Source: Lutjanus erythropterus (lineage: Eukaryota; Chordata; Actinopteri; Lutjaniformes; Lutjanidae). From it: 64,000 nt of DNA. The position numbers and the translations under genes are program-made. This document shows positions 26,401 through 35,099 of the stretch, piece by piece. The stretch spans positions 34,403,301-34,467,300 of the forward strand of contig CM034597.1 of assembly GCA_020091685.1 (NCBI GenBank), given 5' to 3'. The stretch's first letter is position 1. Every line of letters starts with the position of its first letter. The notes below the pieces were generated by a model that saw only the letters and a program-made list of their open reading frames with translations, searched no databases and was not told the DNA's origin.

Positions 26401-28093
26401 CATTTGCTCGCTCCGGAAACTGAGCTGCTCTTGTTCACACATGAGGCTCCTCTGCATTAAGGACTAGAGAACTGGCAAGGTTCAGTCTGGGCCAAAATAA
26501 TTGCAGAGTTGCAGTGCATGTGTGAAAAGAGTTGAAGATTTTATACATGAATGACAATGAAAATGATCATTAATTGTAGCCCTGGTTGCAGCCTTAATTT
26601 TCTTTTATATATTTTTTTTTCTTTCATATTATTTAAAATCTGCATTTTGATTAGTGTATACACTAAGAATGAAACACACACACATACACACTAAGTGTGT
26701 GTTGACATGGTGCAAATATTTTTAATATATGTCAAATATCTTTCTAATGCACTTCTATTCTGTTGTTCTTTCAGCTATGTAGTGTGAAAAAAAGACTACA
26801 TCAAATTATTCCAAAGATCATTCATGAGGGGGCCCCTGGTATATTTTCTTTCTTGTAAAGGTCCTTGGCTGAGAAGAAAACAAATAACGTCTGCTTTAGT
26901 GCAATTTGTCCTTGTTGCTTGTGGGTGTGCACTAGATTTTCAAAACACACCACAAAATCTTCCTGCTGTCTCCAATTTGTTAAAAATTTTGCCATTGGTG
27001 GTTAAGACTGGACCAGCAGGTATGCGGTTATCAGATTGTATCAAAAACCTGCAGGCTAGTCTGCTACCTGTTACTGACTGCAAACAGAGGAATTCAGAGT
27101 GAAATGTGCCAAAGGTACACTGAGGTTGTACGCCATAACTTCAGGCTTGATGAGGCTTGCAAGTAATACCATACTTTACAATGAGCTGATGCAATATATG
27201 TCAACTCTGCACCACAATGACAACACGGCCTGCAATCAGGTGCATATTCTCACAACTGTTTCAGTCTTGCAATGAAATATTTACATTGAGGTTAGTAAGG
27301 ACCTCCTGTGGTCTGCTCAGCATCCTTTATCAGTTAACCAATGAGGTGTCATGTTACTGCCACAGAAAAACTGTTGTTACTGACCCGCACATCTATGTGG
27401 ACACACATACATGTAAACAGACCTATAAAATAAAGTACAGGGAGGTTTTTCTGAAATTAAATTTAAGGACAGAACTCTAGCAGCCATTTCTAACATAGAT
27501 CAGGGAAACATAAGCTAAGATTAGTTTGATGTACACATAATTTAAAACTAAGCATATGGTGCATGATGTTCAACTTGCTTCTTCTTTTGAATACCACCTG
27601 TAAAATATATTTGACTGCCCTTTTTGATGTCAACATTGAACATTAAATGATATGTGAATATTTTCCCTTTAGAATTAACAATATCACAAGAAACCATCAG
27701 AGAAAACCAGCAGACATTAACATGTTTAAGCAGCTGTAACCAACGAATTTTGACATTTTTGCTTAAAAAGTTAATTAATTTCACTATTTTTGTTGATGGT
27801 TGTTTGAGCCATATAAAATTTTATGAGGTAAATCCATAATCAAAGTTAAAGCATTTGCACTATCTGCTTCTGTCACAATATACAAGCATCAAAATCTGTA
27901 ACTTTTCTTCAGATGCTAATCAATGAAAACAGCTCATTTTTAAGTCCTCTCAAATTCAGAAAGAACAGAAAAATAGTACTTTAAGTAATGCGATATCTCA
28001 CACGTCAGACACTGAATATATAGCCTACCTTTGGCGGACATGAAGTAAAAGTTCCCTGTCCAGTACATAGTGCAGAGAAACGCTGCCATACAT
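2283..28093 (-). CDS. gpsm2: G-protein-signalling modulator 2 (LGN/Pins), 15 coding exons, one apparent frameshift
   Basis: Joined coding exons (minus strand): 28093-28029, 21238-21017, 18680-18545, 18150-18011, 15667-15544, 15264-15149, 13382-13227, 11116-11008, 10761-10596, 9804-9707, 9122-8937, 7476-7314, 5226-5041, 4948-4833, 2448-2283. Every junction is GT-AG and every phase fits. The product has TPR repeats (about residues 23-390), a linker with KLFLFHRLKSKK as in LGN, and four GoLoco motifs (about 515-534, 572-591, 649-669, 684-703) with D-Q-R endings. In animals LGN binds NuMA and Insc through the TPRs and GDP-bound G-alpha-i through the GoLocos, and orients the mitotic spindle at the cell cortex. 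The linker and the TPR wording fit GPSM2 better than GPSM1. Discounting one extra base at 2434/2435 gives 715 residues; as written the frame breaks and stops at 2379-2377 (684 residues). Expression control is unknown. Confidence 0.93.
2727..3142. mobile_element. ATTAATCG-type MITE, two partial copies
   Basis: The stretch ends GTTGCAGCTCTA and contains repeated TTAATCG/CGATTA-like words with an internal segment (GATATTCAGTTTACTGTCA-like) shared with other copies in the window. It lies between 2.5 and 4.8 kb in the last gpsm2 intron, where no exon is seen. The small ORFs here are parts of the repeat. Confidence 0.5.
4560..4779. mobile_element. ATTAATCG-type MITE, full copy
   Basis: It starts AGAGCTGCAATGATTAAT and ends AATAATCGTTAGTTGTAGCC, so the ends are imperfect inverted repeats. 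The middle carries ACAGTAAACTGAATATC, shared with other copies. It lies about 55 bp from the end of gpsm2 exon 15. Confidence 0.6.
4833..4948 (-). CDS. gpsm2: gpsm2 exon 15: first half of GoLoco motif 3
   Basis: The acceptor is CTTCCAG and the donor is TGCCAG|GTGAGA. After a spacer it encodes EGDDVFFDMLVKCQ. The GoLoco is completed by GSRL(D)DQR in the next exon, the same split as in other vertebrates. It exits in phase 0. Confidence 0.93.
5041..5226 (-). CDS. gpsm2: gpsm2 exon 14: GoLoco motif 2
   Basis: The acceptor is GTTTTGTAG and the donor is CTCAAG|GTAATG. It encodes GHFLELLASSQARRLDDQR, then SLSHFPGLRL, which follows the second GoLoco in LGN too. It has FLEL where human has FLDL. It exits in phase 1. 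Confidence 0.94.
5957..7087. mobile_element. TTAA-flanked MITE (copy 2) with a nested repeat
   Basis: The left end (TTAA, GGGATAATTCAGATTATTTG, then AAGTGGGGTTGTAT) is matched by an inverted right end (ATACAACCCCACTTC to CTATCCCT, TTAA). The inverted repeats are about 40 bp. It is the same family as 459-1245. Inside, near 6470-6870, is a second repeat built from GATACCAG/CTGGTATC-like words. It lies in a gpsm2 intron and has no coding capacity. Confidence 0.6.
7314..7476 (-). CDS. gpsm2: gpsm2 exon 13: GoLoco motif 1
   Basis: The acceptor is CACTGTAG and the donor is GGAAAT|GTGAGT. It encodes EDGFFDLLSRFQGNRMDDQR, a complete GoLoco with the D-Q-R triad whose Arg contacts the nucleotide in G-alpha-i. 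A Ser/Pro-rich spacer follows. It exits in phase 1. Confidence 0.95.
8937..9122 (-). CDS. gpsm2: gpsm2 exon 12: linker with basic LGN motif
   Basis: The acceptor is TGTACAG and the donor is ATAAAG|GTATTT. It encodes 62 residues starting DWDEEVFPG, with the conserved KLFLFHRLKSKKQK patch. Human LGN has KLLFVNRLKGKK at this point; GPSM1 differs. This exon is the strongest reason for calling GPSM2. Confidence 0.92.
9612..9668. repeat. Compound GA / poly-G / AC microsatellite
   Basis: A short GA run is followed by 13 G (9629-9641) and about 13 AC units (9642-9668). In the transcript (minus) this is GT, then poly-C, starting about 39 nt after the donor of gpsm2 exon 11. Confidence 0.95.
9707..9804 (-). 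CDS. gpsm2: gpsm2 exon 11: linker
   Basis: The acceptor is TTTTCAG and the donor is CATCCA|GTACGT. It encodes a serine-rich linker with GSAENLELSPSPDK, matching the RHSMENMELMKLTPEK region of LGN. Just downstream in the intron (9612-9668) lie poly-G and AC tracts. Confidence 0.85.
10596..10761 (-). CDS. gpsm2: gpsm2 exon 10: last TPR and start of linker
   Basis: The acceptor is TGTTGCAG and the donor is CTCAG|GTACAT. It encodes TGDKSSEVTARMNLSDLRLV, which ends the TPR region. A low-complexity Asn/Ser linker rich in N-T-N follows. It exits in phase 1. Confidence 0.93.
11008..11116 (-). CDS. gpsm2: gpsm2 exon 9: TPR repeat
   Basis: The acceptor is CTCTGCAG and the donor is AAAGAG|GTGACT. It encodes VGEGRAYWSLGNAHTALGNH, then the helix MYFAEKHLEIAKE. 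The MxFAEKHLEI wording favours GPSM2 over GPSM1. Confidence 0.94.
12025..12120. mobile_element. LINE 3'-end-like fragment
   Basis: The stretch with GATCCCCATTAGCTAGTGCC and CCTGGGGTCCAATAAAG resembles the common 3' tail of fish non-LTR elements as I remember it. It is short, with no ORF. The intron around it (11120-13220) shows nothing else coding. Confidence 0.35.
13227..13382 (-). CDS. gpsm2: gpsm2 exon 8: TPR repeats
   Basis: The acceptor is ACCCTCAG and the donor is GACAG|GTATTC. It encodes LKDKAVEAQACYSLGNTYTL followed by LQDYERAIDYHLKHLVIAQD. This is one of the most conserved parts of the family. It exits in phase 2. Confidence 0.95.
14010..15065. mobile_element. Composite repeat: GGGGTACTT element enclosing an L1-like fragment
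   Basis: Words such as AGGGGTACTTGGGAGTACT at about 14025 and CAGGGGGTACTTGGCTAAAA at about 15005 bracket the region, as in dispersed fish repeats. Between them, on the minus strand (14640-14842), a broken frame reads HWHIFWESPVIRPFW. That resembles the C-terminal zinc-knuckle region of L1-type ORF2, so it is a LINE relic. Confidence 0.5.
14245..14300. repeat. Alternating purine-pyrimidine tract
   Basis: An alternating CA/TG/CG run includes the self-complementary GCACGTGCACACGTGTGC. Such tracts can adopt Z-DNA. It lies in a gpsm2 intron. Confidence 0.8.
15149..15264 (-). CDS. gpsm2: gpsm2 exon 7: TPR repeat
   Basis: The acceptor is GTCTGGCAG and the donor is TACAA|GTGAGT. It encodes RLLIAKEFGDKSAERR, then CNLGNAHIFLNQYEAAAGHY. 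The LLIAKEFGDK(A/S)AERRA motif is conserved in LGN and AGS3. It exits in phase 2. Confidence 0.94.
15544..15667 (-). CDS. gpsm2: gpsm2 exon 6: TPR repeat
   Basis: The acceptor is TTTTAAG and the donor is GAAAAG|GTAAGT. It encodes NLVVVKELGDKAAQG, then YGNLGNTYYLLGEF and the helix ending AAHEK. Of two possible acceptor AGs, only the upstream one keeps the frame. Confidence 0.94.
16955..17799. mobile_element. 845-bp inverted-repeat element
   Basis: The left end reads GAGGCTGTTAACACCTGGTA and the right end is its inverted partner (TACCAGGTCTGAACAGCCTC). The interior is non-coding and contains a (TA)n tract at 17399-17420. It fills most of the intron between gpsm2 exons 5 and 6. Confidence 0.55.
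18011..18150 (-). CDS. gpsm2: gpsm2 exon 5: TPR repeat with inter-helix insertion
   Basis: The acceptor is CTGTAG and the donor is TATGA|GTGAGT. It encodes GQARALYNFGNVYHAKGKG, a short acidic insertion (TEPGEFSEEA) and the next helix to AAQYYE. The insertion sits where human LGN has its GEFPEEV loop. It exits in phase 2. Confidence 0.93.
18545..18680 (-). CDS. gpsm2: gpsm2 exon 4: TPR repeat
   Basis: Acceptor AATCCCAG, donor GATAAG|GTGGGA. It encodes TIGDEVGEAKASGNLGNTLK and the rest of one TPR (CCQRHLDITRAIYDK). The ASGNLGNTLK motif is the LGN/AGS3 signature. It enters by completing a split Arg and exits in phase 0. Confidence 0.94.
19020..19900. repeat. Dispersed repeat remnants in a gpsm2 intron
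   Basis: Segments such as GTGTTTTCACACCTGAAGT and the tail GTTGTGCAATGACAAATAAA resemble fish dispersed repeats, the latter a LINE-type 3' end. Boundaries are unclear. No exon signal is seen here. Confidence 0.35.
20262..20672. mobile_element. MITE with AAAGGGACATTTCACACCCC ends
   Basis: The left end AAAGGGACATTTCACACCCC is inverted at the right end (TTGGGGTGAATGGTCCTTTT). It contains a (CAAAA)n array at 20436-20479. Related ends occur at 32141, 34193 and 41221. Confidence 0.55.
21017..21238 (-). CDS. gpsm2: gpsm2 exon 3: first TPR repeats
   Basis: The acceptor is CCCTGCAG before 21238 and the donor is ACCAG|GTAAAC at 21017. It encodes METSCLDLALEGERLCKAG through the end of the first TPR helices (HDLTLTR). 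This stretch is nearly identical to vertebrate LGN. An alternative start ATG lies at 21237-21235. It exits in phase 2. Confidence 0.95.
25671..25913. mobile_element. ATTAATCG-type MITE, complete copy
   Basis: Both ends carry TAGAGCTGCAAC, the right one inverted, a perfect 12-bp match. The interior has the AATCGATTA-type words and the TGGGAAACACTGATCAACAT segment shared with other copies. It lies in the 6.8-kb intron between gpsm2 exons 2 and 3 (21240-28028), where I see no other exon. Confidence 0.65.
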
Positions 28094-28123
28094 GACAATC
28101 AGCCAGCCAGTCCTGACAAGATC
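28029..28123 (-). CDS. gpsm2: gpsm2 exon 2: first coding exon, short N-terminal extension
   Basis: The acceptor is CATTCAG before 28123 and the donor is CCAAAG|GTAGGC at 28029. The only ATG is at 28093-28091. It encodes 21 residues plus a split Arg codon, ending LLLHVRQR, and joins directly to METSCLDL of the next exon. Mammalian LGN has HVRYR before MEASCLEL at the same place, which is why I accept this tiny exon. The ATG context is weak, so some translation may start at METS (21237) instead. Confidence 0.72.
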
Positions 28124-30825
28124 CTGAATGAACACAGCCAGACAAGAAACCACATGATGGATCCCTGTCAACCGTCAAGCTAATAAAGGGAAAATCAGTG
28201 TTATATCTGGAGGCTAACAGACAAGAAATCTACACACTATCAAATGTGAAAGTCCTCAGGACAGCCTCAGTACTGCCATGCATGGTTTCCATCAGACAAT
28301 ACAAGAATTCAACAGACATACTATCTCTGTCCCGGCTCTTATCTTGAAACTGGAGCCGGGAAGCAAGAGTAAACACTCAGCGACACACATGCATTGTCAT
28401 GTGTTCACACCAACAACATCTTAATTCATCAGCAAATGAGAGGATGCAGATGGGAAAGCACTTGAATCAGCAATGCTCTACAGTTCAAATATGTTTACTG
28501 ATGCTCAAGTTGCTGTTTATTCTGTAACAGCTGTCAGTCAGATCTAGAGCAGAAACTGTTAGCTCTGGTGCTTAATTGATTAGTCAATCAACAGAAGATT
28601 AATCAGAACAATTCTGATAATAATTTTAGGACCTTTTTGAGCAAAAAATACCTAAATACCTTCACTAGTGTCAGTTTCTAAAAGGTGAATATTTTACTGT
28701 TTTTCATAGTTCCTATGATAGTAAACTGAATGTTTTGGGATTTTGCACTGTTTTGGTAGGAAAAAAACAAGACTTTTAAACATATAGATAAGCTCTAATA
28801 AATTCACCATTTTGAGCAGAATATAAATATATAAACATTTTGCAGCCACTTTATTAGATAAACTTTGGTACTAATGAGTGATATTAACTTTATACAGGCT
28901 GTTTTGATGCATTATCCATTTGAAAAAGGGTAGACTGCAGCCAGGTTTCCATCCAAATGTATCACAAATTAATGATTAAATTTAACTGATTAAAAAGATA
29001 TTCATTGACAAAGTATGTTTTGTGTACCATTTCCCCAGAGCTCACAGGTTTCTCAGGGGTTCTTTCGGTCTGCCTTGTTAGCCTAGAAAATGTAGTAACT
29101 GCGACCAATTTGATTTGAATTTGACTATTTTGTTTGGCAGAGCCGTTTGTTGAATCAAGACAGGCAGACAAGAGGAGCCGTTTTGTATCACATTTTTTTC
29201 TGTTTTTCCTCTAATTTTAATTTTTATATTTTTTATTTATTTTTTGTTTCTTTATTCAATAAATGGATCCACCAGACAAAACCATATCAAATGAGACACA
29301 ATAACTGCCATTTCTAGACTACTGATTAATTATTGGTTACATTATTAATGGTGAGTAATCGATTACTGATTAATCATTAACATCCAATTCTCCAGTTGGA
29401 AAACCATGATACCATTGAAGAAAAGAGGATCCAATACAACATAATTAAAAGATAGAGACAGTCAAGAGAGCATAATGGAAATTTCCGTCCATTTCATGTA
29501 TTAACGTGAGGAGGGTTACATCAGATCTGTTTAGAGCAATCATGGATTTACTATAGAGCCATGGGAGAAAAAAGGAGACTGTCTGAGCAGAAACTGGTTC
29601 AGTCATGCAAGTTAAATGTTTGCTACATCACAACTTATTCAGAAAAGATGTTTCCATCTCCCATTAAGTTCATTAATACTTGCTTACTAAGGCTAAAACT
29701 AACTCAAGCAAGGGTAAAAACTTTTTTGGTGTAATAAAGAAAGTTCTTAAGAATTTCCATCCTTTCCAGCAACCTTTCCTACTGCAATACTTCCAAATGA
29801 CATAAAAATATAGCTTGTGACTCATTCACATCAATTCTTTGCTACACTGCGTCATCAGATGACATTCACCTGCTGTACAGTGCAGAGCGTGTGCCAAGAA
29901 AACCCACAACACCTTCACTAATCTGTACTCTTACACCAGTGTGGAATGAGTCATTCAATTATTTGGCCTAAAATCCCCCAACCATGTCAAAACAGAGAAT
30001 TTCAACAGACCTGGCATCATTTTATCCTCCCTTCACACCTCCCATTTTGGTGATCATGTGCCCACTGTGAGCTTTTTGTTTTGATCTCTTCATCACATAC
30101 CATTGCATTGAGCCATTCTGGCCTCCCTGTTGGATTGAATGAGTCTATTATCCTATGACCTCATTCACTGGCTGAAGTGTTTTCACCCAAAAAACTCCAG
30201 CTGACTGTGTGATTTTTCATTGATTGCATCATCCTCTGTAAAGTGTAGACCGTGTAGTGTGCAAACATCCCCAGGGTGCAGCAGTTTCTGATGCAGGGAC
30301 CACAATGTCTGGAAACAAACACACTGTGTTCAAAGTCACTTTGGCTCTTTGATATGTTTGTCAAATGGTAACAGCACTTTTTGACCTCTCTGCGTGTTTT
30401 ACATAATTTTTTCCAGAGGTGTTTGAAACGTGGGTTGTAGCTATCAAAGTAAAGGAAAAGTAAAGCACGTTCTGGCATATCACAAAATATGCTACAAAAA
30501 TAGTAAAAAGCTGCAGAAGGGAATACAAACAGCATTGGTACAACTCTGTAGTTACACTGGCACAGTTCATTCTCACTGTCTCTGACCGTGCAGCTTTGTA
30601 CAAGCTCATCAATAAAGAAACACTGGACAAGGACAAGTTGAACAGGAACTGAGATGAATGGCCATGCAAAAACAAGACAGAAACTACCAAATACCTACCC
30701 TTTCACTTTTGATTTCATCTGTATAAATCTTAATTAATCTAAATTTTATGGAAATTTCATAAATTCATTAAACCATTGCTATGGAGACGTGTGAATTGCT
30801 GAGGGAAATGAAAACTTTGCAAATA

Positions 30826-31520
30826 AAACGAAAGTTAGGACATTGTGTAAAAGATAAATAAAAAAGGAATGCAATGATTTACAAATACTTTTGTAAGTGG
30901 AAAAATGTGCTGTGGCTTGAGTCCACATTTCAAATCATTTTCAGCAACCCTGGAAGTCATGACCTCTGGCTTAAAGAGGCTTAAAAGGACCATCCAGATT
31001 GTTACCAGCGCTAACTTCAAAAGCCAGCATCTGTGATGGTATGGAGGTGTGTTAGTGCTCATGGCATCATGGGTAACTGTCACATCTGTCAAGGCTCCAT
31101 TATTGCTTTAAGGTACATACAGTCTTTGGAGCAACATATCCTGCCATCCAGACGTCATTTTCTGCACGTTACAACAGAGTGACCTGCCTGCAGTCCAGAA
31201 CTGTCTCCCATTAAAAATGTTTGGTGCATTATGAAGCACAAACTACAGCAACAGAGACCCCGAACTGTTAAGCACCTGAAGTTGAATGTCAAACAAGAAT
31301 GAGAAAGAATTTCACTTTAAAAACTTCAAAAACTAGCATCCTCTGTTCCCAAATACTTACTGAGTGTTCTTAAGAGAAAAGGTGATGCATCACGGTGGTA
31401 AACATACCTCTGTCTGAACATTTTTGGAATATGTAGCAGGAGTCAAATTCAGATTAAGTTAAGACTTACAAAAAACAATAAGTGTGAACATTAAATTTCT
31501 TGACTTTTTTAGAAGTAGAG
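30826..31520 (+). mobile_element. Tc1/mariner-type transposon relic, internally deleted
   Basis: The left part (AAAGTTAGGACATTGTGTAA and on) and the right part (GGAATATGTAGCAGG, AAAAAACAATAAGTGTGAAC) fit the ends of a common fish Tc1-like element. In between, broken plus-strand frames read WSSVSTFQI-like and later ACSPELSPIKNVWCIMKHK, the transposase C-terminal part, ending just before the stop near 31408. There is a large internal deletion and there are stop codons, so it is dead. It lies in gpsm2 intron 1. Confidence 0.7.
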
Positions 31521-32140
31521 TTAAAATTGGCAGTCATAATTTTTAAGGGCCTAAAATCAATATAGCACTAACAGAACCAAGACCAAGAAACAGAAGTGTG
31601 TGCGTGCTTGTCATGAAAGTTGAAATCCTAAAGGAATGAAATGACACACCAAGCCTTTCTTTACCACCACCTGCAACATTGTGAGTGCTGTTACTTTTTA
31701 CTTTCTTTAGTAGAATCATGCTTGGCTGACTAATGTGGTTCTGCACTAACAGTTATTTATTCACATATGCTCATGATAAAAGGTCCAAATGTGGCATCTT
31801 AAACCATAACTACTTCAATATGAATACGCCCAAGTAATCCCTCTCCAATTAAGTGATGCTCTCTAAAGTGATAACCATCTTTTCTTTTGAAGAAAGATGA
31901 GAAACCATCATTAGAGACTCAACCCTAACCCTGCCTGCATGGGGAAAGAGGTCACAAGCAAATTTAAATGGAAAACAGGGCTGCAACACTAACACTGTAG
32001 GCTGCTCTGTAATCACTGACTTTCTAAACTAGTCAAGTGTTAAAGGAGCATTACTAATAAAAATGCACAAATGTAAAGGCTAACAAGGGCAGAATTAATA
32101 CTAGGACTGCAAATAATGATTATTTTTATTATCGATTATA

Positions 32141-34193
32141 GGGACAATTCACCCCCAAATCAAAAATACATTTTTTTTTTTTTTTTTGCTTTTTATCTAT
32201 TTAGATAGTTTTTGCATGAGTTGAGTTTTGGAAATATCAGCCTTCTTTCGAGTATTTTGGACCTAAAAGACATAAAGCCTGTGGTGCTCAAAGAGCTTTA
32301 AAAAAAATGCATCTAAAAATCGTGACCCTGTTACTCAAGATAATCCACACAATTTGTTGTAAGTAGTTTTATGTAGGAACATATTTCAACATGATCCCCA
32401 ACCAACATAACTTTTAAGACCTTATGACTAAAATCCCTACCTCCAAACATTTAATTTCATACTTTGTTGGTCTTTCTTCTTTGGTACTTCTTTGGCTCCT
32501 GCTGTACTGAACTGGTATAAAGATTTTGAATGAGTTAAAGGCAAAAGAGTTGAATGGGATTAATATATTATTCTATCTATGCTAAACTTCAATTCATTCA
32601 GGCTAAAGTCAACCACTGGTTGCAATTTTCTAAAATTAAGCTGAACAGCATCTTTTCTTCTGTCTCTACTACCTGTCCTGGTCAGGAGAAACAGACATTT
32701 TTTCTGGTCTTGCCCAAAGCTCAAGAGTTTCTGGCATGATATTTTTCATTTGCACAGTGACATCTACAACAGACAGTTAATCCCTGATGGTCTTTTTGTA
32801 ATACAGGGTTGTTCAAACTATTCTTGAACTGTTCCCTCTGCATCACAACAAACCTTCATGTTGGGTCATACACAGTCAGGGTTATCCTAAGATAGTGGAA
32901 AACTGCTTTTAAAAAGGCTAAATGACACGGTTTCTTCTCTGTATCCTTAAGTACTTTGGTATACTCTGTCCTATGTCAACCCCAAGTTTTTTTTAGATCT
33001 GGGGACCCTTTACTAAACAAATGAGGAGGGAGAGATGTCAACCTAGGGACTAATTGTATTAGACTGTATTGTACCCCGGGTTTTCATTTTTTCTGTCCTT
33101 CATCTTGGGCTTTCCTTGACCTCACTCAGCCTTTAGTAGTGAAGACTGACTCTCAATCCACCTATTTTGGTCTATTTTTCATCTCTTTTTGTCCATTTTT
33201 GTTCCGTGTTATATAATCAGAGTAAAAGATAGAAAAACACTGATCATTCGATTTGACAATTTTCTTCTTGGTACTGTTGAAGTGTCTGTTGTTTCTGTCT
33301 CATCACTCAGGCCTATTGCCTTAAATTGGAGAGAAGGCAGACAACTCTAGGGCTGATATATCCAGAATTTAGCAACACACACCAAAACAACCTAGATGGA
33401 TAAATAGCACGGTACAGAGGCCAGGTTCAATGTTAGTGTTTTTCATTTTACTGCATGGTCAGGCAAGTGGATCAGAAATCTGCTTATCCAAAGTTAATTT
33501 ATTGGCCGCTGTACACATTGTTTTATCTTTTAGTGCTTATCAAATAAGAACAAAAACTAAAGTTGGTTGTTCTGTTTCATCTAGGGCTACAACATTTTCA
33601 AAATGTCCAAAAATGGTGAAAAATAGCGATGTCATTAAATGTCTAATTTTCTCAGTCTACAATCCAAAGATATTCAGTTTAATGTGAGGATACACATAAA
33701 AAAGCAGAAAATCTCCATACCTGAGAGGCTGAAAACAGCATTTAATGTCATTTTCACATAAAAAATTACTTATTAAAATTACTTTTACTCAAAAACCCAA
33801 AGAGTTCACTGAGACAATAAGCATAAAAGCAGGAAATCTCTTTACTTGAGAAGTTGACCACAGCATTTCCTGCCATGAAACATTACTCTAACTATTAATA
33901 AATTAGCAAAATAATTTAGTAATTTTTTCACTAGGTTTACTATACTGGGGGTCAGCAACCAGCTGCTCCAGGGCTGCATGTGGCTCTGTTTCTTCTCTCC
34001 AGTGGCTCCCTGTGTCTTTGACAAAAATATATATGGAAATGAGCTTTTTTTTTTTTTTTTTACATTTTAATTTTCAATTATCATCGTTATAGGCCTAGCT
34101 AAACTGATTCTCACATTCTCCAGTTGTAAAAGTGCGTGTGAGCCCCGAGAGGAAATATGTACTTTTAATTTTTGGGTGAACTGTCCCTTTAAA
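32141..34193. mobile_element. Composite repeat bounded by GGGACAATTCACCC / GGGTGAACTGTCCC
   Basis: GGGACAATTCACCCCCAAAT at 32141 is inverted at about 34173-34193 (TTGGGTGAACTGTCCCTTT). This may be one element opened by later insertions, or two separate partial copies. Nested inside are a LINE fragment (32550-33250) and a fragment of the ATTAATCG family (about 33580-33690). Confidence 0.4.
32550..33250 (+). pseudogene. L1-like LINE ORF2 C-terminal fragment
   Basis: Broken plus-strand frames read CPGQEKQ, then HFFWSCPKLKSFWHDIF in a shifted frame, the late part of an L1-type ORF2 with its HxFWxCPxxxxFW signature. Frame changes and stops show it is inactive. Confidence 0.5.
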
Positions 34194-34754
34194 TCTGTCC
34201 TAGCTAACTTTTACATTTCTATCTGTATTCTTATTGGTAATGCTCCTTTAAACACTTTACTAGTTTGGATCAAAAGATCTCAGAGTAACTTATGCTGATG
34301 CCGTTTTCTGCCCAGTTTTCCAATTAATTGCCAAGTTTTGTGTCCTAATCGTATCAGACCCTGTTATTAAGTTCACTTGAGGAAAAATAGGGAAGCTGCG
34401 GGTTCAAGACAACTATTTTCAGTATTAGTCTCATTACGACACAACCTGCGTGATGATGGGTGTTTGGGAAATGTACTAGAAATCTGGAAATGAGTCAGTT
34501 TAGTATGAACATGCCATCACATGCTCGGTCTGACTGAGCCAGGCTGATAATTAAGTGACGAGACGTTTTTAGTCTGGTAATATAAAGACCAAGTTAAAAC
34601 AAGAGCAGGAATTTTAAGAAATCTCCACAGTGAGCAAAATAAGCTAACTAACGTTAACACCAACGGTAACACAGAGTCGCTTTCACCAACTTAACGCTAG
34701 CTTAAAGTGGAGCACGACAACAACACCAACCTTTCAGGTAATTATTTCACCTAC

Positions 34755-34950
34755 CTCAAACCGAAGTGCGCGAACACAACACAAACATGGCCTCGGCTTC
34801 AGAAAATATTTTCAACAACTCAAACTCTTCTAAACTAATATTTTTGCGCAGTTGTTTGCAAAACTGCCAACTGTTCATCTAGGAGAAACACACGGCTCGT
34901 GAAGCAGAGGTTGAAGAAGCCACTCCTCGCGCTGAAAATCTGCCTCCAAT
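34755..34950 (-). other. gpsm2: Putative gpsm2 5' UTR exon 1
   Basis: On the minus strand a strong donor (TTTGAG|GTAGGT) lies at 34755. It could splice to the acceptor at 28123. The sequence is GC-richer than its surroundings. It contains an ATG at 34788-34786 opening a 10-codon frame that stops at 34758-34756, just before the donor, so this exon would be non-coding apart from that uORF. The 5' limit is a guess. There is no transcript evidence. Confidence 0.45.
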
Positions 34951-34979
34951 TAGAATTCCACGGTTGCTGCCTTCAAGTG

Positions 34980-35090
34980 CCATCGGAAATGTTGACCTCG
35001 CTCAATAAGCGCAGACTATCGACCAATCAAATCTGTAAAAACAAGGGATTTAAATGTGACGTTTAAGGGGCGGGGGGAAGTTAAAGTCAC
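34980..35090 (-). promoter_or_regulatory. gpsm2: Probable gpsm2 promoter (CCAAT, CRE-like, GC box)
   Basis: Upstream of the putative first exon there is a CCAAT box on the plus strand at 35023-35027, a TGACGT core at about 35056-35061, and a GGGGCGGGG box at about 35067-35075. No TATA box is obvious, as expected for a broadly expressed gene. The clustering and position fit a promoter. Strand and start site are inferred. Confidence 0.4.
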
Positions 35091-35099
35091 TCACTTACG

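Noticed and set aside
30161-30690. Two overlapping minus-strand ORFs of 109 and 124 codons
   Set aside because: No conserved wording, no splice context, and cysteine- and aromatic-rich composition typical of chance frames in AT-rich sequence.
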